The notes under the pieces were generated by a model that saw only the letters and a list, made by a program, of their open reading frames with translations, made no database searches and was not told the DNA's origin. The position numbers and the translations under genes are program-made. From Pseudomarimonas arenosa (GTDB lineage: Bacteria > Pseudomonadota > Gammaproteobacteria > Xanthomonadales > Xanthomonadaceae): a stretch of DNA of 64,000 nt. Location: assembly GCF_014841215.1 (NCBI RefSeq), contig NZ_JACYTR010000002.1:62001-126000 (forward strand), read 5' to 3'. Below, one piece after another: positions 57,188 to 64,000 of this stretch. Each line of letters opens with the position of its first letter. The stretch's first letter is position 1.

Positions 57188-59302
57188 TCAGGGGCGCAGG
57201 CGGTCTAGTGGCGCGCGCCGCAGCAACTGCGCATTGATCGCAACGATGATCGTGCTGGCCGACATCAGCACCGCTCCGAAGGCCGGCGCCAGCACCAGGC
57301 CCCAGTGCGCCAGTACGCCGGCCGCCAAGGGGATCGCGCCGATGTTGTAGCCGGCGGCCCACCACAGGTTTTGCACCATCTTTCGGTAGGTCGCGCGGCT
57401 CAGCGCCACGATGGCGGGCACATCGCGTGGATCGGAGCGCACCAGCACCACGTCACCGGCTTCGACCGCGACATCGGTGCCGGCGCCGATGGCTACGCCG
57501 ACATCGGCGGAGACCAGGGCCGGCGCATCGTTCACGCCGTCGCCGATCATGGCGACGCGCTTGCCTTGCGCTTGCAGTTTCTCGATCACCGCCGCCTTGT
57601 CCTGCGGCAGCACTTCGGCCAGCACGGTGTCAATGTTCAACTCGGCCGCGACACTGCGCGCGACCGCCTGTGAATCGCCAGTCAACATCGCAACTTCGAT
57701 GCCGGCGTCGTGCAGCAAACGCACCGCTTCCTTTGATTCCGGCCGTACCGCATCGGCGACGGCAAACACCGCGCGGACACTGTCTTCATCAAGCAGATAG
57801 ATCGCCGAACGGCCGGCATCGGCGGCTTGCTCCGCGGCTTTTTGCAACGACGCAGACGGCTGCACATCGCGTTCGCGCAGCAGGCCGGGGCCACCTACCC
57901 ACCACACGCGCCCGTCAACACGCGCCTGCACGCCGCGTCCGGCTTCGGAGGCGAAGTCGGTTGATGTGGGCACCTGCAAACCGCGCTCCTCGGCGCTGAG
58001 CAGCAGCGCACGGGCCACCGGATGTTCAGCGTCACGCTCGACCGCTGCGGCCAAACACAAGGCTTCGTTGTTGGACAGCTCGCTGTCCGTCGCGATCGCT
58101 ACCACACGATGCTCGGCAAGGGTCAAGGTGCCGGTCTTGTCGAACACCACGATGTTCAGGTTGCGGGCTTCTTCAAGGCCACGTCGGTCGCGGATCAGCA
58201 GCCCATGTTGCACACCCAAGGTCGTCGAGATCGCGATTACCAACGGCACGGCCAAGCCCAGGGCATGCGGGCAGGCAATCACCAACACCGTCACGACGCG
58301 TTCGATCGTGTACGCCCAGGGCGCGCCGAGCGCCGTCCACACCGCCGCGGTCACGATCGCGGCTGCAATCGCCACAAAGGTGAGCCATCGCGCGGCTCGG
58401 TCGGCCAATGCCTGTGCGCGCGAGCGCGACTGCTGGGCCTGCTCGACCAGGCGCATGATGCCGGCCAGCGCGGTCTGTTCGCCGGTGCGGGTCACCTCGA
58501 CGCGCAATGAACCCTGTCCATTCAGCGTGCCGGCAATGACCTTGGCACCGACCGTCTTGTCGACCGGCTTTGACTCGCCGGTGATCATCGACTCGTTGAC
58601 CGCGCTCTTGCCCTCACGGACCTCGCCATCCGCCGGAATGCTGGCGCCCGGACGGATCAGCAAGATATCCCCGGTCTTCAATTCGGATACGGGCACATCC
58701 TCGTGGCCGCCGTCGCCGGTGAGCCGCACCGCCTTATCCGGAAGCAGCTTGGCCAGCGCGCGGAGCGCGCCCTGGGCCTGGGTGATCGATGCCATTTCGA
58801 TCCAGTGGCCGAGCAACATGATGGCGACCAGGGTGGCCAACTCCCACCACAGATCATTGCCCGGCGCGCCCAAGGTAACGGCCAGACTGAACACGAAGGC
58901 GACAGTGATCGCCAACGAGATCAGCGTCATCATTCCAGGCAGGCGGTCACGGATCTCCTGCAGCGCGCCCTGCAGGAATGGCTTGCCGCCGTATAGGAAC
59001 ACCGCGGACCCGAAGACGGCTGGCACCCAGCCCGAACCCGTAAATTTCGGCGCCGCGTAACCAAACCAATGCTGGATCATCTCAGACCAGACGACCGTCG
59101 GCATGGTCAGCAGCAGGGTGATCCAGAAGCGGTCGCGAAACATCGCCACGCTATGGCCAGCATGGCGGTCATGCGCGTCCTGGCCTGCATGGTCATGGCC
59201 GATGTCACTTCGCCTCGAATGCGCCGTTGCCGACGATTTCCCGTGCTGCCGAGGCTCACCGGCGGAATGGTCGCGGTGAGCATGGTGATGTGAGTGATTC
59301 AT
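57188..59302 (-). CDS. copB: CopB-like P1B-3-type copper ATPase (CPH motif)
   Basis: 704 residues. His-rich N-terminus (NHSHHHAHRDHSAGE, HDRHAGHS) without HMA domain, CPH in VIACPHALGLAVPLV, DKTGT, the HP motif in DAEHPVARA, and GDGVNDAPAL. CPH enzymes transport Cu(II) or Ag(I). The third P1B ATPase of the window and the only transporter in the late MerR-led operon; the MBL gene follows after 19 bp. Confidence 0.93.
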   Translation of the reverse strand: MNHSHHHAHRDHSAGEPRQHGKSSATAHSRRSDIGHDHAGQDAHDRHAGHSVAMFRDRFWITLLLTMPTVVWSEMIQHWFGYAAPKFTGSGWVPAVFGSAVFLYGGKPFLQGALQEIRDRLPGMMTLISLAITVAFVFSLAVTLGAPGNDLWWELATLVAIMLLGHWIEMASITQAQGALRALAKLLPDKAVRLTGDGGHEDVPVSELKTGDILLIRPGASIPADGEVREGKSAVNESMITGESKPVDKTVGAKVIAGTLNGQGSLRVEVTRTGEQTALAGIMRLVEQAQQSRSRAQALADRAARWLTFVAIAAAIVTAAVWTALGAPWAYTIERVVTVLVIACPHALGLAVPLVIAISTTLGVQHGLLIRDRRGLEEARNLNIVVFDKTGTLTLAEHRVVAIATDSELSNNEALCLAAAVERDAEHPVARALLLSAEERGLQVPTSTDFASEAGRGVQARVDGRVWWVGGPGLLRERDVQPSASLQKAAEQAADAGRSAIYLLDEDSVRAVFAVADAVRPESKEAVRLLHDAGIEVAMLTGDSQAVARSVAAELNIDTVLAEVLPQDKAAVIEKLQAQGKRVAMIGDGVNDAPALVSADVGVAIGAGTDVAVEAGDVVLVRSDPRDVPAIVALSRATYRKMVQNLWWAAGYNIGAIPLAAGVLAHWGLVLAPAFGAVLMSASTIIVAINAQLLRRAPLDRLRP

Positions 59303-59379
59303 CGCGTGTCCTGTCTGGTGCTGGGCCTTGGGAGTACAGCCATCCGCTCATCAGCGGAGGGGCGGTTTCCGCGCGGTCG

Positions 59380-59634
59380 TCAGGCCAGCCGGTTGTAAAT
59401 GGCAGCGAGGGTCGCGCCGGTCAGGCCGGCAACGATGCTCCATGCAATCAGGCCAATCAGCACGCCGGTCCACGTCAGATGCCAGCCCATCGCTGAAAGC
59501 TGCATGTGGAACATGTCGCCGGACAGCGAAAGCATGGCTGCCGGCAGCATTGCGACTAGAACGCTGCAGGCGAGCCACAGCAGAGCGGCCGTGAAGGCGC
59601 AACTCAGGCCGAACTTGGACGGAATCAACTTCAT
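59380..59634 (-). CDS. DUF5676-like small membrane protein
   Basis: 84 residues from ATG 59634 with two membrane helices (AFTAALLWLACSVLVAMLPAAM and LTWTGVLIGLIAWSIVAGLTGATLAAIYN). Proteins of this kind accompany CopB-type ATPases and DUF2933 proteins in copper loci. 77 bp before the ATPase gene. Function unknown. Confidence 0.75.
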   Translation of the reverse strand: MKLIPSKFGLSCAFTAALLWLACSVLVAMLPAAMLSLSGDMFHMQLSAMGWHLTWTGVLIGLIAWSIVAGLTGATLAAIYNRLA

Positions 59635-59739
59635 GATGGTGGGTTCCTCTTGGTGCGGGGTCGGTCGGGTCCCAAGGAGACGCGGGTCGGGCGCAACTCT
59701 CAGGGTAGGGAGTGCCATTCAGTGGCCGGCGCTGTGTCT

Positions 59740-60144
59740 CTATTCCTTTGGTGGGGCCAGTTCAACGCTGTCGTTCTTTCCTGCCGTTCCCGAAATCACC
59801 GTGGCCTCGGCGTAATGCTCGTCAACGATGGCGTCGATGCGTACCTTGCCCACAACTTCGCGCTCGAAACGCCCCATGCCCTTGGGGCCAGTTCTGACGC
59901 GCCGGTGTTGGACGACATCCAACTGTTGTCCGATGCTGGCGCCATCGGCGCTGCCGATGCAGATGACCAGTGACTGGTCCTGGGCTTCAACGACTTGTCC
60001 ACGCATAAAGTGTGTGTGGCGCATCGACGGCGTTTCAGCCGCCGTCGATGCGAACGAGGCGATCAGTCCTGACATTGCAAGTCCGATCAAGACCCGTCGG
60101 ATCGACCGGGACTTTGTGGAGATGGAAGACGCATTGCGATTCAT
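59740..60144 (-). CDS. Small exported protein, SH3-like beta barrel
   Basis: 134 residues from ATG 60144; signal peptide (LIGLAMSGLIASFASTAAE), then a beta-rich domain (MRGQVVEAQDQSLVICIG, GQQLDVVQHRRV, VGKVRIDAIVDEHYAEATVISG) of OB/SH3-like pattern with no metal ligands. Found between the methyltransferase-like and DUF5676 genes in the operon. Not recognised further. Confidence 0.65.
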   Translation of the reverse strand: MNRNASSISTKSRSIRRVLIGLAMSGLIASFASTAAETPSMRHTHFMRGQVVEAQDQSLVICIGSADGASIGQQLDVVQHRRVRTGPKGMGRFEREVVGKVRIDAIVDEHYAEATVISGTAGKNDSVELAPPKE

Positions 60145-60235
60145 GGAAGGCTCCATTGATTGGCGAAGTTGGACGGTTGCCGGAGACCGTCCAAATGGCG
60201 CTGCGCGGTCCGGTGCCGCTGAGCGTGAAGTTCGA

Positions 60236-60892
60236 TCAGGGTGTGGCCGCTTTTCCGGGACGCTGCCCCCAACTGGGAATGAACGCCGGCGTGCGCAGTC
60301 GGTACTGTCGGAACGCTTCGCCGAAGCGCGCCTCGCACTCACGCTCCTCCCGTCGCGCCAGCGCGGCGTAGACGCCAACCAGCACCGGGAACATCGCTAG
60401 GGTGAGCAAGGTCGGCCACTGCAGCAGGAAGCCGAACATGATCAGCACAAACCCGACGTACTGCGGGTGGCGCATCCGCGCGTAAATGCCGGACGTGGCC
60501 ATCTGACCAATGAGCTGTGCTCGATAGAGCACCGGCCAGGCTTTCGCCAGCAATGAGAACCCGCCGAAGATGAACACGAAGCTGGCAATGTGGAAGGGCC
60601 CGAAGTGAGGGTTCACGCGCCAGCCAAAGAGCATTTCCAACACGTGGCCTGCATCGTGGGACAGCCAGTTCACTTCCGGATACCGCGTGCCCAGCCAGCC
60701 GGAAAGGAAGTACAGCGACAAGGGAAATCCGTACATCTCGGCGAACAGCGCCACGACGAACGCGGAGTACATGCCGAAGCTGCGCCAGTCGCGGGCGTTG
60801 AGCGGCTTGTAGAAACTCCAGGCGAAAAAGATGAACAGAGCCGCATTGAGCGCGGCGTACATCCACAGGCCGTAGCCGGATATCTCGCTCAT
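60236..60892 (-). CDS. Isoprenylcysteine/phospholipid methyltransferase-like membrane protein
   Basis: 218 residues from ATG 60892, five membrane helices. The SAM-binding C-terminal motif of the ICMT/PEMT fold is complete: YARMRHPQYVGFVLIMFG, then REERECEARFGEAFRQYRLRTP. Bacterial substrates are mostly unknown. 10 bp after DUF2933. Confidence 0.82.
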   Translation of the reverse strand: MSEISGYGLWMYAALNAALFIFFAWSFYKPLNARDWRSFGMYSAFVVALFAEMYGFPLSLYFLSGWLGTRYPEVNWLSHDAGHVLEMLFGWRVNPHFGPFHIASFVFIFGGFSLLAKAWPVLYRAQLIGQMATSGIYARMRHPQYVGFVLIMFGFLLQWPTLLTLAMFPVLVGVYAALARREERECEARFGEAFRQYRLRTPAFIPSWGQRPGKAATP

Positions 60893-60902
60893 GATGTGCT
60901 CC

Positions 60903-61175
60903 TCAGTGAGCCTGGTGGTTGTCGTTCGAACGCGAGTCGGCAGGCGCGCCCTTGTCCGGTGTCTCGCCTTGTTTCCCGTCGGAGCCGTGACCACCATGGC
61001 CGTGGTGGAACATGTGCATCAGCGGACACAATAGGATCAGTAGGAAGGGCAAGAACCCGAACAGGTGTTGGCGATGTTCGATCAGCAGGAAATAGACGGC
61101 CACCCCTGCGAACAACCAGAACACGATGTTCGATCGGTGCGGCTTGTGGCCATCGGCTTGCGGGTGCGTGTTCAT
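60903..61175 (-). CDS. DUF2933-family small membrane protein
   Basis: 90 residues with one or two hydrophobic helices (IVFWLFAGVAVYFLLIEHRQHLFGFLPFLLILLCPLMHMF) and a His/Gly tail (HHGHGGHGSDGK). The CPLMHMFHHGHGGH segment is the family hallmark and a possible copper ligand set. Second gene of the MerR-led operon. Confidence 0.85.
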   Translation of the reverse strand: MNTHPQADGHKPHRSNIVFWLFAGVAVYFLLIEHRQHLFGFLPFLLILLCPLMHMFHHGHGGHGSDGKQGETPDKGAPADSRSNDNHQAH

Positions 61176-61233
61176 CAGTGCGGCTCCAGTGATGGGTTAA
61201 TTGGGTTGCCGAATCCGGCGCAAAGCGTCGCCT

Positions 61234-61743
61234 TCAGCGGTCCTGGCCGGGAACAGGCCCTTGCCAAAACGGACGACGCGTCCCCGGCTGGGAGGCGTCG
61301 GGGAATTCCATCGGCATCAGCGCTTCGATCAGTACGCAGACGTCGTCGCCCGACGGCGTCGCATCCGGCAGGTCGGCCCAATGCTCGATGGCATTGGTCA
61401 TGCGACGCTGCAGTGCGAGCAGTTCTTCAAGCTGCGAGCGGGTTTGCTCAAGCCTCCGTCCCATGAGTTCGCGCACCATGGGGCACGGCGACTTGCGTTG
61501 GCGACTGCGACGGAGGATCTCCTCAATTTCGCCGAGGGTGAATCCGAGCCGTTGCGCTGTGCGAATGAACTGCAGGCGTTGCAGTTCGGCTGACGAAAAC
61601 AGCTGATACCCGCTGGGACTTCGCGCGCTTGCGCGCAACAGGCCGCGCCGCAAGTAATTCCGCACGATGTGCACCGTCACCCCTGCCTGCTGCGCAAGGC
61701 GTCGCACTGTGAGAGTGGAAACCTGTTTGTTCGAGGAGATCAC
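61234..61743 (-). CDS. MerR-family regulator of the late metal/salvage operon
   Basis: 169 residues. Helix-turn-helix LTVRRLAQQAGVTVHIVRNYLRRGL, RSPSGYQLFSSAELQRLQFI. Cysteines at SPCPMVREL and DDVCVLIEAL could bind metal as in MerR or ZntR proteins, and there is no enzymatic effector domain. The unusually long C-terminus (about 25 extra residues) is Pro/Arg-rich. Its own promoter carries a perfect dyad, and it leads the operon down to 46300. Confidence 0.85.
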   Translation of the reverse strand: MISSNKQVSTLTVRRLAQQAGVTVHIVRNYLRRGLLRASARSPSGYQLFSSAELQRLQFIRTAQRLGFTLGEIEEILRRSRQRKSPCPMVRELMGRRLEQTRSQLEELLALQRRMTNAIEHWADLPDATPSGDDVCVLIEALMPMEFPDASQPGTRRPFWQGPVPGQDR

Positions 61744-61767
61744 GATGCCCTCCAGTAGCTCACGTCA

Positions 61768-61798
61768 ACCCTAATCCTGTGTGCGACACACAGGTCAA
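61768..61798 (-). promoter_or_regulatory. MerR-type promoter of the 13-gene operon
   Basis: On the minus strand, -35 TTGACC (61793-61798), a 19-bp spacer and -10 TAGGGT (61768-61773). The spacer overlaps a perfect dyad CCTGTGTG-N3-CACACAGG (61776-61794). It lies 25 bp upstream of the merR start, so the regulator and all following genes share it. Confidence 0.82.
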
Positions 61799-61988
61799 GC
61801 TTCGTGTTGTGAGGCGCAACCTGCGAAGGCCGTGGACGCACGCTGGTACGAGTGACTACGTTCATATTGAGCGTCCAGGAGCCAGACGAGGCTCGATCCA
61901 ACGGGCACGCTGGCCAAGCCAAGCGCACATGGGGCCTCGCGCGGCATCGAGTGCAGTGCGCGAGACCGTTCGCTGGCCGGGGAAGACG

Positions 61989-62402
61989 CTAGATCAGTAG
62001 CGCACCGCGTTCGATGAGACGCCGTCGGGCATCTCGCGATGACTCGGGGTCAAACGTCGACAGAACTGGAAGGATGCCGGTGTCGGCCGCCAGCGCTGGA
62101 ATCCAGACGTGTCCAGCCAGACTCCCGTCGAGCCCTGGAATCTTGACCGGTGCCGATGCTTCGTCGGGCTGGGCGCAATGTAGCGCGCACGTGAGATCGG
62201 CGTTCGCGTCGTCGGGACCTTGGTCCGAGCCCTCATGCTCATGGTGACAGCCCTGAGCACCGGCCACTTCGAGGCCCGCGTGCCCACCGGCGTCCTGCTC
62301 TGTTGCGCAGAGATGGGCCGCCGCCACCCACTGACTGAATAGCAGGGAAAGCAGTACGCAGATCGCGACCTTTGTACGGAACCGGGCGAGCCTTCTGTTC
62401 AC
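61989..62402 (-). CDS. Small exported Cys/His-rich protein (CzcI/CopL-like layout)
   Basis: About 137 residues from GTG 62402; longer in-frame starts exist. Signal segment (AICVLLSLLFSQWVAAAHLC), then GCHHEHEG and TCALHC metal-ligand motifs and a C-terminus ending RGALLI. Sits just upstream of the MerR-type promoter on the same strand. Same plan as the leader genes of the cus and czc operons. Confidence 0.6.
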   Translation of the reverse strand: MNRRLARFRTKVAICVLLSLLFSQWVAAAHLCATEQDAGGHAGLEVAGAQGCHHEHEGSDQGPDDANADLTCALHCAQPDEASAPVKIPGLDGSLAGHVWIPALAADTGILPVLSTFDPESSRDARRRLIERGALLI

Positions 62403-62536
62403 TTCGACATGCTCGTTACGCTGACGGAGACACCTTACGCCGCATGAAGGTAAAGCGATTTGACCAGGATCAAGTGCTTGAGGTAGCGATCTGAGTGCGG
62501 TCTGGCCCCGTGGTATCGTGCCTCTCGATATTCTCA

Positions 62537-62857
62537 ATGGCCCTCTTTATGGCCCTGGAACGTTATCTAGCCGCCGCCCCACGATCGAACAAGCGACTTG
62601 GCTACGCACAGGCGCCCCGGCACTTTGAGCAAGATAGGGGTGGACTGCTTCCCGCCGCTCCGGCTGCCATTGCTGAATTTCTGGCGCACTACGCAGGTTC
62701 GCGTGCTAACAACACCCTCCAACGGCGACTGGCAGCACTGGGGCAGTGGTATACACGGCAAGGGTTTGCCAACCCAACCAAGGGCCTACAGGTCAGGCAG
62801 TCATTAAACGGTATCCGGCCTGCCTTGTATCATCATGACGTACCCTTCCGCGCTTAG
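62537..62857 (+). pseudogene. Degenerate duplicate of the integrase N-terminal domain
   Basis: Residues MALERYLAAAPRSNKRLGYA, then RHFEQDRGGLLPA and AALGQWYTRQGFANPTKGLQV align without large gaps to residues 10 to about 95 of the integrase that starts 26 bp before this frame ends (MTALERYLAAAT, RHFEREFGGLLPT, SALAQWHCSHGFVDPTRDELV). It stops where the catalytic domain should begin. A tandem partial duplication or the remnant of a second, older integrase. No function expected. Confidence 0.75.
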
Positions 62858-63806
62858 CGTCATGACCGCATTGGAACGCTACTTGGCTGCCGCGACTCGG
62901 AAGAATACCGAGATCAGCTACGCGCAAGCGATCCGACATTTCGAGCGGGAGTTTGGCGGACTTCTGCCGACCAGTTCAGAGATCGTCGCGCAGTATCTCG
63001 CGACCTATGCGGGCCTCCTATCCGACAGCACACTGCGCCAGCGCTTGTCCGCGTTGGCGCAGTGGCACTGCAGCCATGGGTTCGTCGACCCGACTCGAGA
63101 CGAACTCGTGCGAAAGACGTTGCGCGGAATTCGTGCGATCCATCCGCGCGCGCAAAAGCAAGCTAAGCCGATCCAACTGGTCGTCCTCGAACGCATCGAT
63201 GCGCATTGTCGAGAGGTGGCCCACGAAGCCCGTGAGTGCGGCGATCGGAGCTGCAAGCTGCGAGCCGTTCGCGACCGAGCGCTGGTCCTGCTCGGCTTTT
63301 GGCGCGCATTTCGGGCCGACGATCTCGCAAACCTCCAGATTGAGCACGTGAGCATGCGTGCCAGTGAGGGCATGGCACTCTTCGTCCCGACGTCAAAGGC
63401 GGACCGCGAGAATTTGGGACGTGCTATCCAAGTGCCCGCGCTGACGAGGTTGTGTCCTGTGGAGGCGATGGCCGAATGGATCGCGGCGTCCGAACTTCAA
63501 GCCGGACCGGTATTTCGGCGTGTCGATCGATGGGGACGGCCGGGTCGGCAGGCGATGAACCCCAAGAGCTTCCTCCCATTGTTGCGCCGTCTGCTTGCCG
63601 AAGCGGGTGTGGATGCCTCGGATCGCTACTCAAGCCACTCCCTTCGCCGTGGGTTTTCCGGCTGGGCCACTGGCAATGGCTGGGATCTCAAGACTTTGAT
63701 GGAGTACGTCGGATGGCGCGACATCCAGTCTGCCGCACGCTATGTGGATCCCATCCTCAGCGACAAGCAACGACTTGAGGCGGGTTTAGAAAAACGTAAC
63801 GGTTAG
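62835..63806 (+). CDS. Tyrosine recombinase/site-specific integrase
   Basis: 323 residues from ATG 62835 (or 314 from ATG 62862, which matches the duplicate's start). SAM-like core-binding domain at about 10-100, catalytic domain with R in WRAFRADDLANL, then HSLRRGFSGWA (H-x-x-R) and the nucleophile Tyr in SAARYVD. Relatives integrate mobile elements or islands. Not an integron integrase: the extra patch of IntI is missing. No att site could be matched inside the window. Confidence 0.88.
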   Translation: MTYPSALSVMTALERYLAAATRKNTEISYAQAIRHFEREFGGLLPTSSEIVAQYLATYAGLLSDSTLRQRLSALAQWHCSHGFVDPTRDELVRKTLRGIRAIHPRAQKQAKPIQLVVLERIDAHCREVAHEARECGDRSCKLRAVRDRALVLLGFWRAFRADDLANLQIEHVSMRASEGMALFVPTSKADRENLGRAIQVPALTRLCPVEAMAEWIAASELQAGPVFRRVDRWGRPGRQAMNPKSFLPLLRRLLAEAGVDASDRYSSHSLRRGFSGWATGNGWDLKTLMEYVGWRDIQSAARYVDPILSDKQRLEAGLEKRNG

Positions 63807-63822
63807 CGGAAGCACGCACACA

Positions 63823-63858
63823 ACAACCGCTGCCCACCTAGTTGCGGGCAACGGTTGT
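63823..63858. terminator. 13-bp imperfect hairpin after the integrase
   Basis: ACAACCGCTGCCC pairs with GGGCAACGGTTGT (one mismatch) around a 10-base loop, 17 bp after the integrase stop. No T run follows. It could be a rho-independent-like terminator or part of a recombination site. The remaining sequence to 64000 shows only a short GTCAG/CTGAC inverted repeat. Confidence 0.4.
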
Positions 63859-64000
63859 GCGACGCGATCAGTGTTCAAATAGCACGCTCGGAATTTCCGC
63901 CGCCGTCACATGATGAAGGCGCCTTGATCCGCATAGCCCAACGGCTCAACGGTAGCGTCAGCCAAGCCTGACAGCGCTGCGCGTTTGCAGCTGAACTCCT

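Noticed and set aside
61234-61743. The late MerR protein as a CueR
   Set aside because: The C-terminal copper loop of CueR is absent and its cysteines lie elsewhere; only membership of the MerR family is supported.
63823-63858. The hairpin after the integrase as an integron attC site
   Set aside because: The stem resembles an attC arm in size, but there are no RYYYAAC/GTTRRRY core sites, the adjacent recombinase is not IntI-like, and no cassette array follows.

Overview
The window looks like an accessory region, probably a genomic or metal-resistance island, from a GC-rich Gram-negative proteobacterium. CopL-like and Czc/Cus-type genes together with RND pumps, outer-membrane factors, Tat and lipoprotein signals fit a gammaproteobacterium, perhaps of the Xanthomonadales. 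That placement is inference; there is no rRNA, tRNA or core marker to settle it.

Layout. 1-2.4 kb: a 5'-cut MerR/B12-binding regulator, a diguanylate cyclase and a small unknown gene. 2.8-8 kb: a two-gene Gabija-like defence locus (gajA OLD-type ATPase/TOPRIM nuclease and gajB UvrD-like helicase). An IS21-family element of 1965 bp with a 5-bp target duplication splits gajB 59 codons before its end. 8.3-10.7 kb: a winged-helix protein and a KfrA-like coiled-coil protein with a palindromic operator. 10.9-11.2 kb: a ynfA pseudogene with two frameshifts.

11.5-18 kb: a czcCBA-type RND operon ending in a PII-like gene. 17.9-22.6 kb: a pbrR/pbrT/pbrA-like divergent lead/cadmium locus. 22.6-25.6 kb: a merR-led operon with MerT- and MerP-like proteins and an outer-membrane barrel but no mercuric reductase. 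25.5-36.6 kb, all on the minus strand: a large copper cluster (CopL-like protein, outer-membrane factor, multicopper oxidase, cytochrome c, NTF2/DUF411 proteins, cueR-copA-araC, a small exported protein and a sterol-desaturase-like enzyme). 36.7-38 kb: an APC permease. 38.3-44.6 kb: cusCBA with a small Cys-rich leader gene. 44.8-46.1 kb: a plus-strand ATP-grasp-like gene.

46.3-61.8 kb is the most unusual part. A MerR-type promoter with a perfect 8-bp dyad and a 19-bp spacer precedes thirteen minus-strand genes: merR, DUF2933, a methyltransferase-like membrane protein, a small exported protein, DUF5676, a CPH-type copper ATPase, a beta-CASP metallo-beta-lactamase, an AMP/thymidine phosphorylase, a PRPP synthase, a phosphoketolase-family enzyme, FtsH, acetate kinase and an AarF/UbiB kinase. 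From the ATPase to the kinase the genes overlap or lie within 20 bp. This reads as a metal-induced operon joining copper export to nucleotide-ribose catabolism, acetyl-phosphate/ATP production and membrane proteolysis. 62-64 kb: another small Cys/His-rich exported protein, a degenerate copy of an integrase N-terminus, and a tyrosine recombinase that may mark an island edge.

Four of the metal loci are preceded by a short exported Cys/His-rich protein (11.5, 36.2, 44.2 and 62.0 kb), a repeated architecture.
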